Source: Brumimicrobium sp.
GTDB lineage: Bacteria > Bacteroidota > Bacteroidia > Flavobacteriales_D > Crocinitomicaceae
Reading direction: 5' to 3'
DNA length: 64,000 bases
NCBI GenBank assembly: GCA_023957385.1
Contig: JAMLGZ010000002.1
Location: 124,001 to 188,000, forward strand
Shown here: one piece after another, positions 55,729 through 63,334 of the stretch
How positions within the stretch are numbered: position 1 is the stretch's first letter
Layout of the letters: every line of letters begins with the position of its first letter
Translations under genes and position numbers: made by a program
The notes under the pieces: model-generated
What the model was told of the DNA's origin: nothing
Database searches by the model: none
What the model saw: only the letters and a program-made list of their open reading frames with translations

Positions 55729-56145
55729 ATGCAAAAAAGTAAAGTCAATTTAGGACTAAAATCTTCGGGAGAATTTAATTTAGAAGAACGGAGGCAAATC
55801 ATTGAAGAATATCTTCAATCAGATTGTACTAAAAGAGAAATCTGGTATAAATATACCGGTCAAGAACATGAAAAAGGTTATCTTTTAAATTGGATGCGTC
55901 AACTAGGTTACCAAGTTCCAGAGAAAAGAGTTAAATTTGTTTCGACTAAAACACTAGCTATGAGCAACAAAGCCAAAGAATCGGTAGAAGTAACTCAATT
56001 AAAGGAAAAAATTAAACAGCTAGAAAAGGCACTAGTCAGCTCTGAACTAAGAGCCACTGCGTATGAAACAATGATTGAAATTGCAGAAAAGGAGCTAAAA
56101 ATAAGTATTAAAAAAAAGTCCAATACCAAACAATCTTTACGATAA
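55729..56145 (+). CDS. IS3-family transposase OrfA
   Basis: The 138-residue product has a helix-turn-helix DNA-binding region in the N-terminal half (EERRQIIEEYLQSDCTKREIWYKYTG) and a leucine-rich coiled coil near the C-terminus (LKEKIKQLEKALVSSELR) for dimerisation. It binds the IS ends. Near its 3' end is the in-phase slippery heptamer A-AAA-AAG (56112-56118); the -1 frame is open from there into orfB, so a fused OrfAB transposase is expected. It is the first gene of an apparently complete element. Confidence 0.9.
   Translation: MQKSKVNLGLKSSGEFNLEERRQIIEEYLQSDCTKREIWYKYTGQEHEKGYLLNWMRQLGYQVPEKRVKFVSTKTLAMSNKAKESVEVTQLKEKIKQLEKALVSSELRATAYETMIEIAEKELKISIKKKSNTKQSLR
56112..56118 (+). promoter_or_regulatory. 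Programmed -1 frameshift site A-AAA-AAG
   Basis: An eight-A run followed by G presents A-AAA-AAG in the phase of orfA. After slippage the orfB frame has no stop before its ATG. This is the standard IS3-family way to make OrfAB. Confidence 0.78.
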
Positions 56146-56147
56146 AA

Positions 56148-57056
56148 ATGCGTCAACCTAAAATAGGATTAAGCAAATTATGCTGGTTGTTTGGTGTTAC
56201 TCGTCAGGCATATTATCAGAGTTTTTATAGAGCAGAATTTCAAGAAATTGAACAAGCTTTAGTATTAAAAGAAGTCATTTCTATTAGAAATAATCATCCA
56301 AGAATAGGAACTAGGAAGCTGTACATTATGTTGGAAAGTTTTCTGCTAGAGCACCAAATAAAAATGGGGAGAGATGCTTTGTTTGACTTGCTTTCCCTAC
56401 ATACTTTATTGATTAGAAGGAGAAAAAGAGTCATCAGAACAACCCAGTCTAATCACTGGATGAGAAAATACCCCAACTTAATAAGAGCATTTATTCCAAC
56501 TGCTCCTAACCAGTTATGGGTAAGTGATATAACTTATTGGAAAACAGGATTTGGTGTTTTGTATATTTCTTTAATTACAGATGCTTTTAGTCATAAAATA
56601 ATTGGTTATAACCTAGCTCAATCTCTTGAAGCCATTGAGAGTTTAAAGGCTCTTAAAATGGCATTAAAGCAGGATATATTGTCGCAAAATCTTATTCATC
56701 ATTCTGACAGAGGGAGTCAGTATTGCAGCTATAAATATGTAAATCTCTTAAATAGTTATGATGTTCAAATAAGTATGACTGAATCTGGAGATCCGTTAGA
56801 AAATGCCGTTGCAGAAAGGGTTAATGGAATACTAAAAGAAGAATATTTAGAGTATTATAAAGTAAGAACTTTTAAGCAGGCTAAGGAGTTATTTGACAAG
56901 GTGGTTGTTCTGTATAATGAACATAGACCTCACATGAGTATTGGGAATCAAACTCCTAATAAGGTTCATTTAGGAGAGGTGGAAAAGGGCGAAAGGAAAT
57001 GGAAAACATATTATAGAAAAGTAAATCAAGAACAAAAAAGTGAAGAGTGTGTATAG
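56148..57056 (+). CDS. IS3-family transposase OrfB (DDE integrase domain)
   Basis: This is the catalytic half of the transposase, with an HTH_21-like region (residues 40-95) and an rve domain. The acidic triad is intact and correctly spaced: D127 (WVSDITYW), D187 (HHSDRGSQY) and E223 (AVAERVNGI), with 35 residues between the last two. The C-terminal LYNEHRPHMSIGNQTPN block is typical. It is in the -1 frame relative to orfA. Translation from its own ATG would give a truncated regulator, as in other IS3 elements. Confidence 0.95.
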   Translation: MRQPKIGLSKLCWLFGVTRQAYYQSFYRAEFQEIEQALVLKEVISIRNNHPRIGTRKLYIMLESFLLEHQIKMGRDALFDLLSLHTLLIRRRKRVIRTTQSNHWMRKYPNLIRAFIPTAPNQLWVSDITYWKTGFGVLYISLITDAFSHKIIGYNLAQSLEAIESLKALKMALKQDILSQNLIHHSDRGSQYCSYKYVNLLNSYDVQISMTESGDPLENAVAERVNGILKEEYLEYYKVRTFKQAKELFDKVVVLYNEHRPHMSIGNQTPNKVHLGEVEKGERKWKTYYRKVNQEQKSEECV

Positions 57057-57469
57057 GTTTTTTTTAGGCATTAAGACCTCTAAAGTATTTAGAAAAGGGC
57101 TAACAAAAGTTAGCCCCATAACAAAGTTTAATACTTCGTCGGTCGTCGATTTATCCCTGATAAGTTGCTCCTCAGCAGAGCTTATTTCCGTTTCCATCGA
57201 TAATGCAAAAATAAATAAAATGTAAATGAATTTTAGGATTAAAATAAAATGTAAATTTATAACAGGATTAAAGAGAAAAAGTGTAAACTTTTTTTAGGAC
57301 GAGACATATTAGATTCCGTTCGCTGCACTTCGTTGTATCAGGATCATGAATAAAAAGGATATTAGATTCCGTTCGCTGCGCTTCGTTGTATCAGGATCAT
57401 GAATAAAAAGGATATTAGATTCCGTTCGCTGCGCTTCGTTGTATCAGGATCATGAATAAAAAGGATATT

Positions 57470-57740
57470 AGATTCCGTTCGCTGCGCTCCGGAATGACAC
57501 TTAACCCTTAAAATAATAAGGGAGAGGGGGCGGCGAAGCCGCCCCCTCTCCCTCTAACTACGTTGACGGTTGTCATTCCGGAGCGTAGCGAACGGAATCT
57601 GTTCTTCCCTCGCGATTGTAGTTTGCAGCATACGCTCAGCGAACGGAATCTTGTTCTTCCCTCACGATTGTAGTTTGTAGCATATGCTCAGCGAATGGAA
57701 TCTATTCTTCCCTCAGAATTGTAGTTTGAAATATCCTCCC
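57470..57740. repeat. Nested palindrome with oppositely oriented tandem repeats, copy B
   Basis: A central perfect 16-bp hairpin (57519-57553, GAA loop, GGCGGC-GAA-GCCGCC core) sits inside outer arms at 57470-57500 and 57570-57600 that pair over 29 of 30 positions. On the right, 51-52-bp units containing GCGAACGGAATC start at 57588, 57639 and 57691. On the left the 53-bp array leads into it. No gene is seen from 57307 to 57822. Confidence 0.85.
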
Positions 57741-57822
57741 AAATCGTGAATCTCATACTATTTTTATTTTAGAATAAGAATCACCTATTCTGAGTACACC
57801 GAAGGATTTCGAGGATTTGCAA

Positions 57823-58647
57823 CTATACGTAATCCGCCATATCATCTTCTACTTTTCTAAAATAGAGAAGACTCGTAATAAATACAACAAACACCATGGC
57901 TACAGATATCCAGAAATAACCATCGGGGGCACTTCCACCAAATAGGCTCCATCGAAAGCCTTGTATAATACCAGCCATAGGATTTAAGAAATAGAGTTGT
58001 GCTGCCCATGTAGGAAGAGTTTTCATGGCAAATTCAGCGGGATATGCAATTGGAGTCACATATAATCCAATTTGTACGATAAAGGGAACAACATGTTGAA
58101 AATCTCGAAATCGTACAGTAAGTGCACTTAGCCAGATTCCTGCCCCAAGAGCTGCGATCATAGCCAATAGGATAAAGAGAGGTGTTGCCCAAATGTTGGC
58201 AGATGGCAATATCTGATAGTAGAAAAGCAAGATTATAAGTATTAACAAGACTATCCCTAAGTCAATTAATCCCACAACGGCTTTGGAAAGCGGAATAATT
58301 AAACGAGGAAAATAGATTTTTTTGATCATTGCTTGGGAAGTAATGATAGAATTTCCTGAATTAGAAAGTACAAAGGAGAAATAGGTCCAAATGGCCATTC
58401 CTGTAACATTGAAAAGCAAATAAGGAACTTCCGTTTCTACACCTACAAATTTCCCAAATACCAAAGCTAAAATAGCAATGGTAACGATAGGTTGTAAGAT
58501 AGCCCAAAGCAGGCCAATGGTAGTTTGAGCATATCTTACCTTAAAATCACGCCAAGCTAGAGTCCAAAATAAATCTTTATATCTCACTAACTCTTTGATA
58601 TTAGGGAGGATAGATTTTTTTTTAGCATCTATAATAAGTTTTGCCAT
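57823..58647 (-). CDS. Polysaccharide ABC transporter permease (Wzm/TagG type)
   Basis: This ABC-2 type inner-membrane permease has 274 residues and six membrane segments. The N-terminal amphipathic segment and the RDFKVRYAQTTIGLLWAILQPIVTIAILALVF block are typical of Wzm/KpsM/TagG exporters of lipid-linked polysaccharide. Its ATPase partner is divergently encoded. A TAnnTTTG box lies only four bases upstream of its ATG. Together with the glycosyltransferases beyond, it indicates export of a surface polysaccharide such as O-antigen. Confidence 0.92.
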   Translation of the reverse strand: MAKLIIDAKKKSILPNIKELVRYKDLFWTLAWRDFKVRYAQTTIGLLWAILQPIVTIAILALVFGKFVGVETEVPYLLFNVTGMAIWTYFSFVLSNSGNSIITSQAMIKKIYFPRLIIPLSKAVVGLIDLGIVLLILIILLFYYQILPSANIWATPLFILLAMIAALGAGIWLSALTVRFRDFQHVVPFIVQIGLYVTPIAYPAEFAMKTLPTWAAQLYFLNPMAGIIQGFRWSLFGGSAPDGYFWISVAMVFVVFITSLLYFRKVEDDMADYV

Positions 58648-58651
58648 ATCA

Positions 58652-58659
58652 CAAAAATA
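58652..58659 (-). promoter_or_regulatory. Bacteroidota -7 promoter box (TATTTTTG) close to the wzm-type ATG
   Basis: The minus strand reads TATTTTTG and ends four bases before the ATG, indicating a leaderless or near-leaderless mRNA. Confidence 0.45.
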
Positions 58660-58752
58660 AAAAATAAAGAATAGTATTGTAAAGAATCTCTTTCATTTAA
58701 AGATTTATATGAGCTAAAGCCTTTCTCTAACTATTTATATTCAAAAAATAAT

Positions 58753-58760
58753 TAGATTTG
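58753..58760 (+). promoter_or_regulatory. Bacteroidota -7 promoter box (TAGATTTG) close to the wzt-type ATG
   Basis: The match to TAnnTTTG ends seven bases before the ATG. With the box on the other strand it forms a divergent promoter pair for the transporter. Confidence 0.45.
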
Positions 58761-58767
58761 TAAGTAC

Positions 58768-59943
58768 ATGAGCAATATAGCCATTAAGTTAGACCATGTT
58801 TCCAAAAAATACAGTATTGGGAAGGAAAAGGACGGCAGTTTACGCGGTACCTTAGCAACTATTTTTACCAAAAAATCAGAAAAATCGGAAGATTTCTGGG
58901 CCTTAAAAGATATTTCTTTTGAAGTGCAAAAAGGAGATGTGGTGGGCATTATTGGAAAGAATGGTGCAGGTAAATCGACTTTATTAAAGATTCTTTCACA
59001 AATTACGCGACCTACTGAAGGAAGAATTGAAATTAATGGCCGTGTGGCTTCTTTACTGGAAGTCGGGACTGGTTTTCACCCGGAATTAACCGGACGAGAA
59101 AATATTTTTTTAAATGGCACTATTCTCGGCATGACACGCAAAGAAGTACAATCCAAATTTGATGAGATTGTAGCTTTCTCTGGTATTGAGAAATTTATCG
59201 ATACACCTGTTAAGCATTATTCCTCCGGAATGTATGTGCGTTTAGCTTTTGCAGTGGCAGCACATTTGGAACCCGAAATTTTGATTATTGATGAAGTCTT
59301 GGCGGTGGGTGATGCTGAATTTCAGAAGAAATGTTTGGGGAAAATGAAGGATGTGGCTGGAGAAGGGAGGACGGTGTTGTTTGTGAGTCATGATTTGGCG
59401 GCGGTAAGAAATTTGTGTACAAGAGGAATAGTATTGAAAGAAGGACAAATGATTTTTAATGGAAATACCACTGAAGCCATTTCTATTTATAATCAAAATC
59501 AGTTCACAACAAAAGACTTCTTCAATGAGTCAATTGATAAATTAAAAGATTATGATATTCATTCTATCCAAATAAAAAATGAGAAAGGCAAAAGTCAACA
59601 CATATTTGAGATTTCAGATAAAATAGTGATTGATTTTGATTTTTATATCAAGCCTCATGCATCTTTATATTCCATGTATTTATGCATCAAAAACACCAAT
59701 GGAACAAAGGCTTTTTCAATAGATAAGAAAATAGAAAAAGAGCATCACCAATTTATTATTGATAGCTATTGCCTTACTAGAGGAAGCTATACTTTGGAGA
59801 TATTTATACAGATTCCCCAAAGATTCAGATTGGGTGTGTTTGAGGATGTGACTATGTTTCAGGTGGTTGATCATGAGTCTGAATTAGCAGTACATGGTAG
59901 TTATGATTATGGGAATACCTTTGGGAAATATGAATGGAGTTAG
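58768..59943 (+). CDS. Polysaccharide ABC transporter ATP-binding protein (Wzt type)
   Basis: The nucleotide-binding domain contains GKNGAGKST (Walker A, 63-71), the YSSGM signature and ILIIDEVLAVGDAEF (Walker B). The C-terminal 140 residues form a Wzt-like beta-sandwich, which in O-antigen exporters binds the non-reducing end of the chain before export. Its sequence is not close enough to assign the sugar. It is 391 residues, and together with the divergent permease makes a complete ABC exporter. A methyltransferase gene follows 53 bases downstream. Confidence 0.92.
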   Translation: MSNIAIKLDHVSKKYSIGKEKDGSLRGTLATIFTKKSEKSEDFWALKDISFEVQKGDVVGIIGKNGAGKSTLLKILSQITRPTEGRIEINGRVASLLEVGTGFHPELTGRENIFLNGTILGMTRKEVQSKFDEIVAFSGIEKFIDTPVKHYSSGMYVRLAFAVAAHLEPEILIIDEVLAVGDAEFQKKCLGKMKDVAGEGRTVLFVSHDLAAVRNLCTRGIVLKEGQMIFNGNTTEAISIYNQNQFTTKDFFNESIDKLKDYDIHSIQIKNEKGKSQHIFEISDKIVIDFDFYIKPHASLYSMYLCIKNTNGTKAFSIDKKIEKEHHQFIIDSYCLTRGSYTLEIFIQIPQRFRLGVFEDVTMFQVVDHESELAVHGSYDYGNTFGKYEWS

Positions 59944-59996
59944 ACTTTAAATAACTTGGAAAAATTTCAACGATTAAGAAATAGACATATTAAATT

Positions 59997-60806
59997 TTGA
60001 AAAAATTCATTCTTCATATTATTAATAAGCTCGGTTATCGTATTGAGAAAAATTTCAATGATAATAATATGGAGTTTTATGCCCAAAGTAATCACGTAAT
60101 TCTTAATAAAATTGAACAAGGAAGAATTCTATATCAGTTGAATGATTTTTCTATTTCACTTCGAAAGTTACCTTCTTCCGATTATGAGGTTCTAAAACAG
60201 GTCTTGATTAAAGAGGAATATGCCTTTGTGAAAAGCTTCTTTAAATTAAATAATATTATTCCAAAAATTATGATTGATGCTGGAGCAAACATTGGTTTGA
60301 CTTCGATATATTTCAAAAATACTTTTAAAGATTTACAAATTTTCTGCATAGAACCTGAATGGAATAATTTCAAGCAACTAACTACGAATATTGAAAATAA
60401 TCGATTAGCCGATTCAGTAAAAGTATATCGAGCTGGTTTAATGGGAGTAGAAAATATTCCACTAAAGATAGGTTCAGAGTTTAGAGATCATAACGATTGG
60501 GCAAAACAAACACTCTATGCAACTGATGATGAAAGCGATATTAAGAGTATAACTATACCCCAAATCATGCATGAGAATAATATTGAATACATAGATCTTT
60601 TAAAAATAGATATTGAAGGTGCTGAAACCTTTCTTTTAGAGAAAGAAACAGAGACAAATTTTTTAGACAAAACAAAATGTATTGCCATAGAAGTACACGA
60701 TGAATATGATTGTCGTACAGGTATCTATCAACTTTTAAAGGCAAGAAATTTTATACTCTGTGAATATGGAGAAACAACTATGGGAATTAATACAAATCTT
60801 TTATAA
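59997..60806 (+). CDS. FkbM family methyltransferase
   Basis: This 269-residue SAM-dependent methyltransferase has the glycine-rich motif MIDAGANIGLTSIYF and the FkbM-type LLKIDIEGAETFLLEKE block. In polysaccharide loci these enzymes O-methylate sugars, often at the chain end; that role here is inferred from the context. The start is TTG, since the first ATG occurs 24 codons later and would cut the N-terminal FkbM helix. The gene ends immediately before the next glycosyltransferase ATG (no intergenic base), indicating an operon. Confidence 0.88.
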   Translation: MKKFILHIINKLGYRIEKNFNDNNMEFYAQSNHVILNKIEQGRILYQLNDFSISLRKLPSSDYEVLKQVLIKEEYAFVKSFFKLNNIIPKIMIDAGANIGLTSIYFKNTFKDLQIFCIEPEWNNFKQLTTNIENNRLADSVKVYRAGLMGVENIPLKIGSEFRDHNDWAKQTLYATDDESDIKSITIPQIMHENNIEYIDLLKIDIEGAETFLLEKETETNFLDKTKCIAIEVHDEYDCRTGIYQLLKARNFILCEYGETTMGINTNLL

Positions 60807-61610
60807 ATGCAGTCATCAATAGTAGTTAGTATTATCATTCCCTGTTACAATCACGGGAAATATATAGAAGAAACGTTAGAGAGTATCGAACGTTCAAAAG
60901 ATAAATATTCTGTTGAAATTATCATCGTTAATGATGGCTCAACTGACGAATTTACTATTCAGAAGCTGAAAGAAATAGAAGAGAAAGGATACTTTGTACT
61001 TAATCAAGAAAATCAAGGTTTAGGAAAAACCCGAAATAATGGAATTAAATTAGCAAAAGGAAAGTATGTTTTACCTTTGGATAGTGATAATAAGGTTTGT
61101 TCTCCCTATCTGAATGAAGCTGTTGATATGTTAGAAAAGAATGAGCAAATTGATATTATTTATGGGAATGCACAGTATATTGGGGAAAAAAAAGGTATAT
61201 GGAAAAATCAAAAACTAGATAGAAAAAGATTATTATTTGCTAACCAAATAGACGCTTGTGCTATTTTCCGTAAATCTGTTTGGGAAGAAGTAGGTGGTTA
61301 TGCAGAGGACATGCCATATATGGGCTGTGAAGATTGGAACTTTTGGCTAAGAGCTTTAAACAAAAATAAATCATTTTATTATCTTGAAAATGTATGTTTT
61401 GAATATAGAGTTTTATCTGAATCCATGATACATTCTATATCTGATGATTTTAACTCAAAAATATTTTCTTATAATACTATGGATTTATACGATTTATACA
61501 ATCGTTCTATGCGAGAAGATCACGACAAATTTCATAATATCTTTCATGGTGGTCTTTTACGAAAAATAACCAAATTAATACTAAATCATTTCGGATGCTA
61601 TAAGTATTAA
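60807..61610 (+). CDS. Glycosyltransferase family 2
   Basis: A GT-A fold enzyme of 267 residues. SIIIPCYNHGKYIEETLESI and IIIVNDGSTDEFT form the nucleotide-binding part, DSDNKV the metal-binding DxD, and GGYAEDMPYMGCEDWNFWLRAL the acceptor-side motif with the ED pair. It adds a sugar during synthesis of the surface polysaccharide at the cytoplasmic face. The sugar and linkage are not inferable. It is translationally adjacent to the FkbM gene. The next 500 bases contain toxin-antitoxin remnants, so the operon is interrupted. Confidence 0.92.
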   Translation: MQSSIVVSIIIPCYNHGKYIEETLESIERSKDKYSVEIIIVNDGSTDEFTIQKLKEIEEKGYFVLNQENQGLGKTRNNGIKLAKGKYVLPLDSDNKVCSPYLNEAVDMLEKNEQIDIIYGNAQYIGEKKGIWKNQKLDRKRLLFANQIDACAIFRKSVWEEVGGYAEDMPYMGCEDWNFWLRALNKNKSFYYLENVCFEYRVLSESMIHSISDDFNSKIFSYNTMDLYDLYNRSMREDHDKFHNIFHGGLLRKITKLILNHFGCYKY

Positions 61611-61681
61611 AAGGTTAGCAAATGATTAAATGTAAATTATAATCATCATTTCGATTATATCTGAGCAATATAATATTCATG

Positions 61682-61918
61682 ATGTTCGAAACTCATACCG
61701 TAAAAGAAACACAAATCGAAATTGGGAAATGGTGCAAACGCTTGCGTAAATAGACAAAGATTTAACAAGGAGAATTGGCTGATCCATTGACGGTATCAAG
61801 GATTACCATCTCCAATTTGGAAAAGGGAGAAAATGTGATCTTGGACACGCTATTAAAAGTTTTACAACGTTTTCACCAGCTTCAAAATGTGTATGAATTA
61901 GTTAAGAATCAAGATTAA
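61682..61918 (+). pseudogene. Decayed HipB-like XRE antitoxin gene
   Basis: An ATG frame begins MFETHTVKETQIEIGKWCKRLRK and meets a TAG. A second frame then reads QGELADPLTVSRITISNLEK and continues GENVILDTLLKVLQRF to a TAA. The second part matches the recognition half of HipB-like HTH regulators. A stop and a frame shift between the parts show that the gene is broken. Confidence 0.6.
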
Positions 61919-61942
61919 ACACCACCATCTCTCTATTAATTT

Positions 61943-62041
61943 ATGAAAAAGAACACGAGCATATCCGTTTTTTATTATCAACAAGAAGTGGGAAAAGTAG
62001 CTAGAACGGATATAGAACAAGTTGCCTCGTTTGATAGATAA
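61943..62041 (+). pseudogene. HipA N-terminal remnant
   Basis: A 32-codon frame (ISVFYYQQEVGKVARTDIEQ, ending SFDR) resembles the first subdomain of HipA-type kinases and then stops. It is directly downstream of the broken antitoxin gene in the order expected for hipBA. The kinase core is missing, so nothing functional remains. The similarity is short and the assignment tentative. Confidence 0.4.
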
Positions 62042-62069
62042 TGGGATTATCTTTTTATTTTTTCCACTT

Positions 62070-62123
62070 TTGAGTAATTTATTCAAACTTATTGAGTAAT
62101 TTTACTCATTCAATTGAGTAATT
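62070..62123 (+). promoter_or_regulatory. Three direct repeats of TTGAGTAATT at 22-bp spacing, probable operator
   Basis: TTGAGTAATT begins at 62070, 62092 and 62114; the last ends at the base before the ATG of the ATPase gene. The middle copy forms the perfect 16-bp palindrome TGAGTAATTTTACTCA (62093-62108). The 22-bp spacing puts sites on the same helix face. Confidence 0.55.
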
Positions 62124-63311
62124 ATGGATTTTGAACGAAAAGAGCTTTCAATTTTGCAGCAGCGAGTGCTTGAAAAACGGAATTTCCTTCAAGTCATTGT
62201 AGGCCCTCGGCAGGTGGGAAAAACGACCTTGGTCAAGCAATTAATGCACAAAATCGAACTTCCAACTATCTTAGAATCCGCCGATAGTGTCGATTCTTTA
62301 AACGAAACGTGGATTGCGCAAATTTGGGAAAGTGCCCGTTTAAAGATTACCGCTCAGAACGTACCGGAAGTTTTACTAATTATTGATGAGATTCAAAAGA
62401 TTTCCAATTGGAGCGAACAAGTAAAGAAATTGTGGGATGAAGATTCTCTTCATGGTACGAATATTAAAGTGATTTTGTTGGGTTCTTCCCGTTTACTTCT
62501 TCAAAAAGGATTAACGGAATCATTGGCAGGGCGATTTGAATTACTACCTCTTTCCCATTGGACTTTTTCTGAAATGAAAGAAGCGTTTGGTTGGTCCGCT
62601 TCCCAATACGCATGGTTTGGAGGTTATCCCGGTTCGGTGTTCCTCATTCAAGATGAGAATCGATGGAAAGATTACGTACGAAATTCACTCTTGGAAACAA
62701 CCATTTCAAAAGATATTCTACTTCTAACGCAAGTAAATAAACCGGCACTTTTAAAGCGACTTTTTGAGCTCGGAAGTTTATACTCCGGACAAATTCTATC
62801 CTATACTAAAATGCTGGGACAATTATTAGATGCCGGAAATACAACCACACTATCTCATTATTTAGATTTGTTGGATACAGCCGGCTTGTTGGGCGGAATT
62901 GAAAAATATGCGACTAATAGTATTCACAAACGTGCCTCAAGTCCCAAGTTTCAAGTATATAATTCTGCGATTATTGCTGCCCAAAGCGATTTGCATTATC
63001 AAGATATCATTTTGCAACCAAAAGAATGGGGGCGAGTTATCGAATCGGCTATTGGAGTACATTTAATCAATGCATGCAAAACGAGTAGCATGAAATTGTT
63101 CTATTGGCGGGAAGGAAATGATGAAGTGGATTTTGTACTTACAAAAGGAGAGCAATTGATTGGCATTGAGGTGAAGACCAATGCCAAACGCTCCACCCAA
63201 GGAATGCGCAAATTCAACGAGCGATTTTCTCCTAACAAACTATTATTAGTAGGTTCTGAGGGAATTCCATGGGAAGATTTTCTAAGCATGGAAGTAGAAA
63301 TGTTGTTTTGA
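62124..63311 (+). CDS. AAA ATPase with DUF4143 domain
   Basis: The 395-residue product has an N-terminal P-loop domain with Walker A GPRQVGKTT (27-35), Walker B VLLIIDEIQ and sensor-like LLGSSRLLL. A winged-helix region follows (about 200-275). The C-terminal DUF4143 domain contains FYWREGNDEVDFVL, a nuclease-like D...E/D-VDF arrangement related to the PD-(D/E)XK fold. Such proteins are common in Bacteroidota and archaea, often near mobile or defence genes; function is not established. It breaks the polysaccharide operon next to the toxin-antitoxin remnants. Three direct repeats immediately precede the ATG. Confidence 0.88.
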   Translation: MDFERKELSILQQRVLEKRNFLQVIVGPRQVGKTTLVKQLMHKIELPTILESADSVDSLNETWIAQIWESARLKITAQNVPEVLLIIDEIQKISNWSEQVKKLWDEDSLHGTNIKVILLGSSRLLLQKGLTESLAGRFELLPLSHWTFSEMKEAFGWSASQYAWFGGYPGSVFLIQDENRWKDYVRNSLLETTISKDILLLTQVNKPALLKRLFELGSLYSGQILSYTKMLGQLLDAGNTTTLSHYLDLLDTAGLLGGIEKYATNSIHKRASSPKFQVYNSAIIAAQSDLHYQDIILQPKEWGRVIESAIGVHLINACKTSSMKLFYWREGNDEVDFVLTKGEQLIGIEVKTNAKRSTQGMRKFNERFSPNKLLLVGSEGIPWEDFLSMEVEMLF

Positions 63312-63334
63312 TTTTTAATATAGGAACTTGTAAA

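Larger units (their letters stand above)
55676..57306 (+). mobile_element. IS3-family insertion sequence, apparently intact
   Basis: Imperfect 26-base terminal inverted repeats (TGTCTTGTCC...GTTTACAC and its partner) bound the element. A 3-bp TAT duplication flanks it. It carries two overlapping-frame genes joined by a slippery A-run. About 250 bases after orfB, including a GGGCTAAC/GTTAGCCC hairpin, precede the right end. Confidence 0.87.
55621..57500 (+). repeat. 53-bp tandem array, split by the IS3 element
   Basis: Units begin ATTAGATTCCGTTCGCTGCG and end CATGAATAAAAAGGAT. One unit lies at 55621-55673, before the insertion. Further copies start at 57308, 57361 and 57414, and a truncated one at 57467 leads into the nested palindrome. 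Units 3 and 4 are identical; the others differ by one or a few bases. The insertion duplicates TAT, as expected for an IS3-type event. Confidence 0.85.

Noticed and set aside
56970..57197. A 75-codon minus-strand frame at the IS right end
   Set aside because: It overlaps the orfB end, has no recognisable family and no promoter box. It was considered as a possible IS passenger, but the evidence is too weak.
55621..57740. CRISPR array
   Set aside because: The 53-bp repeats are contiguous with no unique spacers and no cas genes are present.
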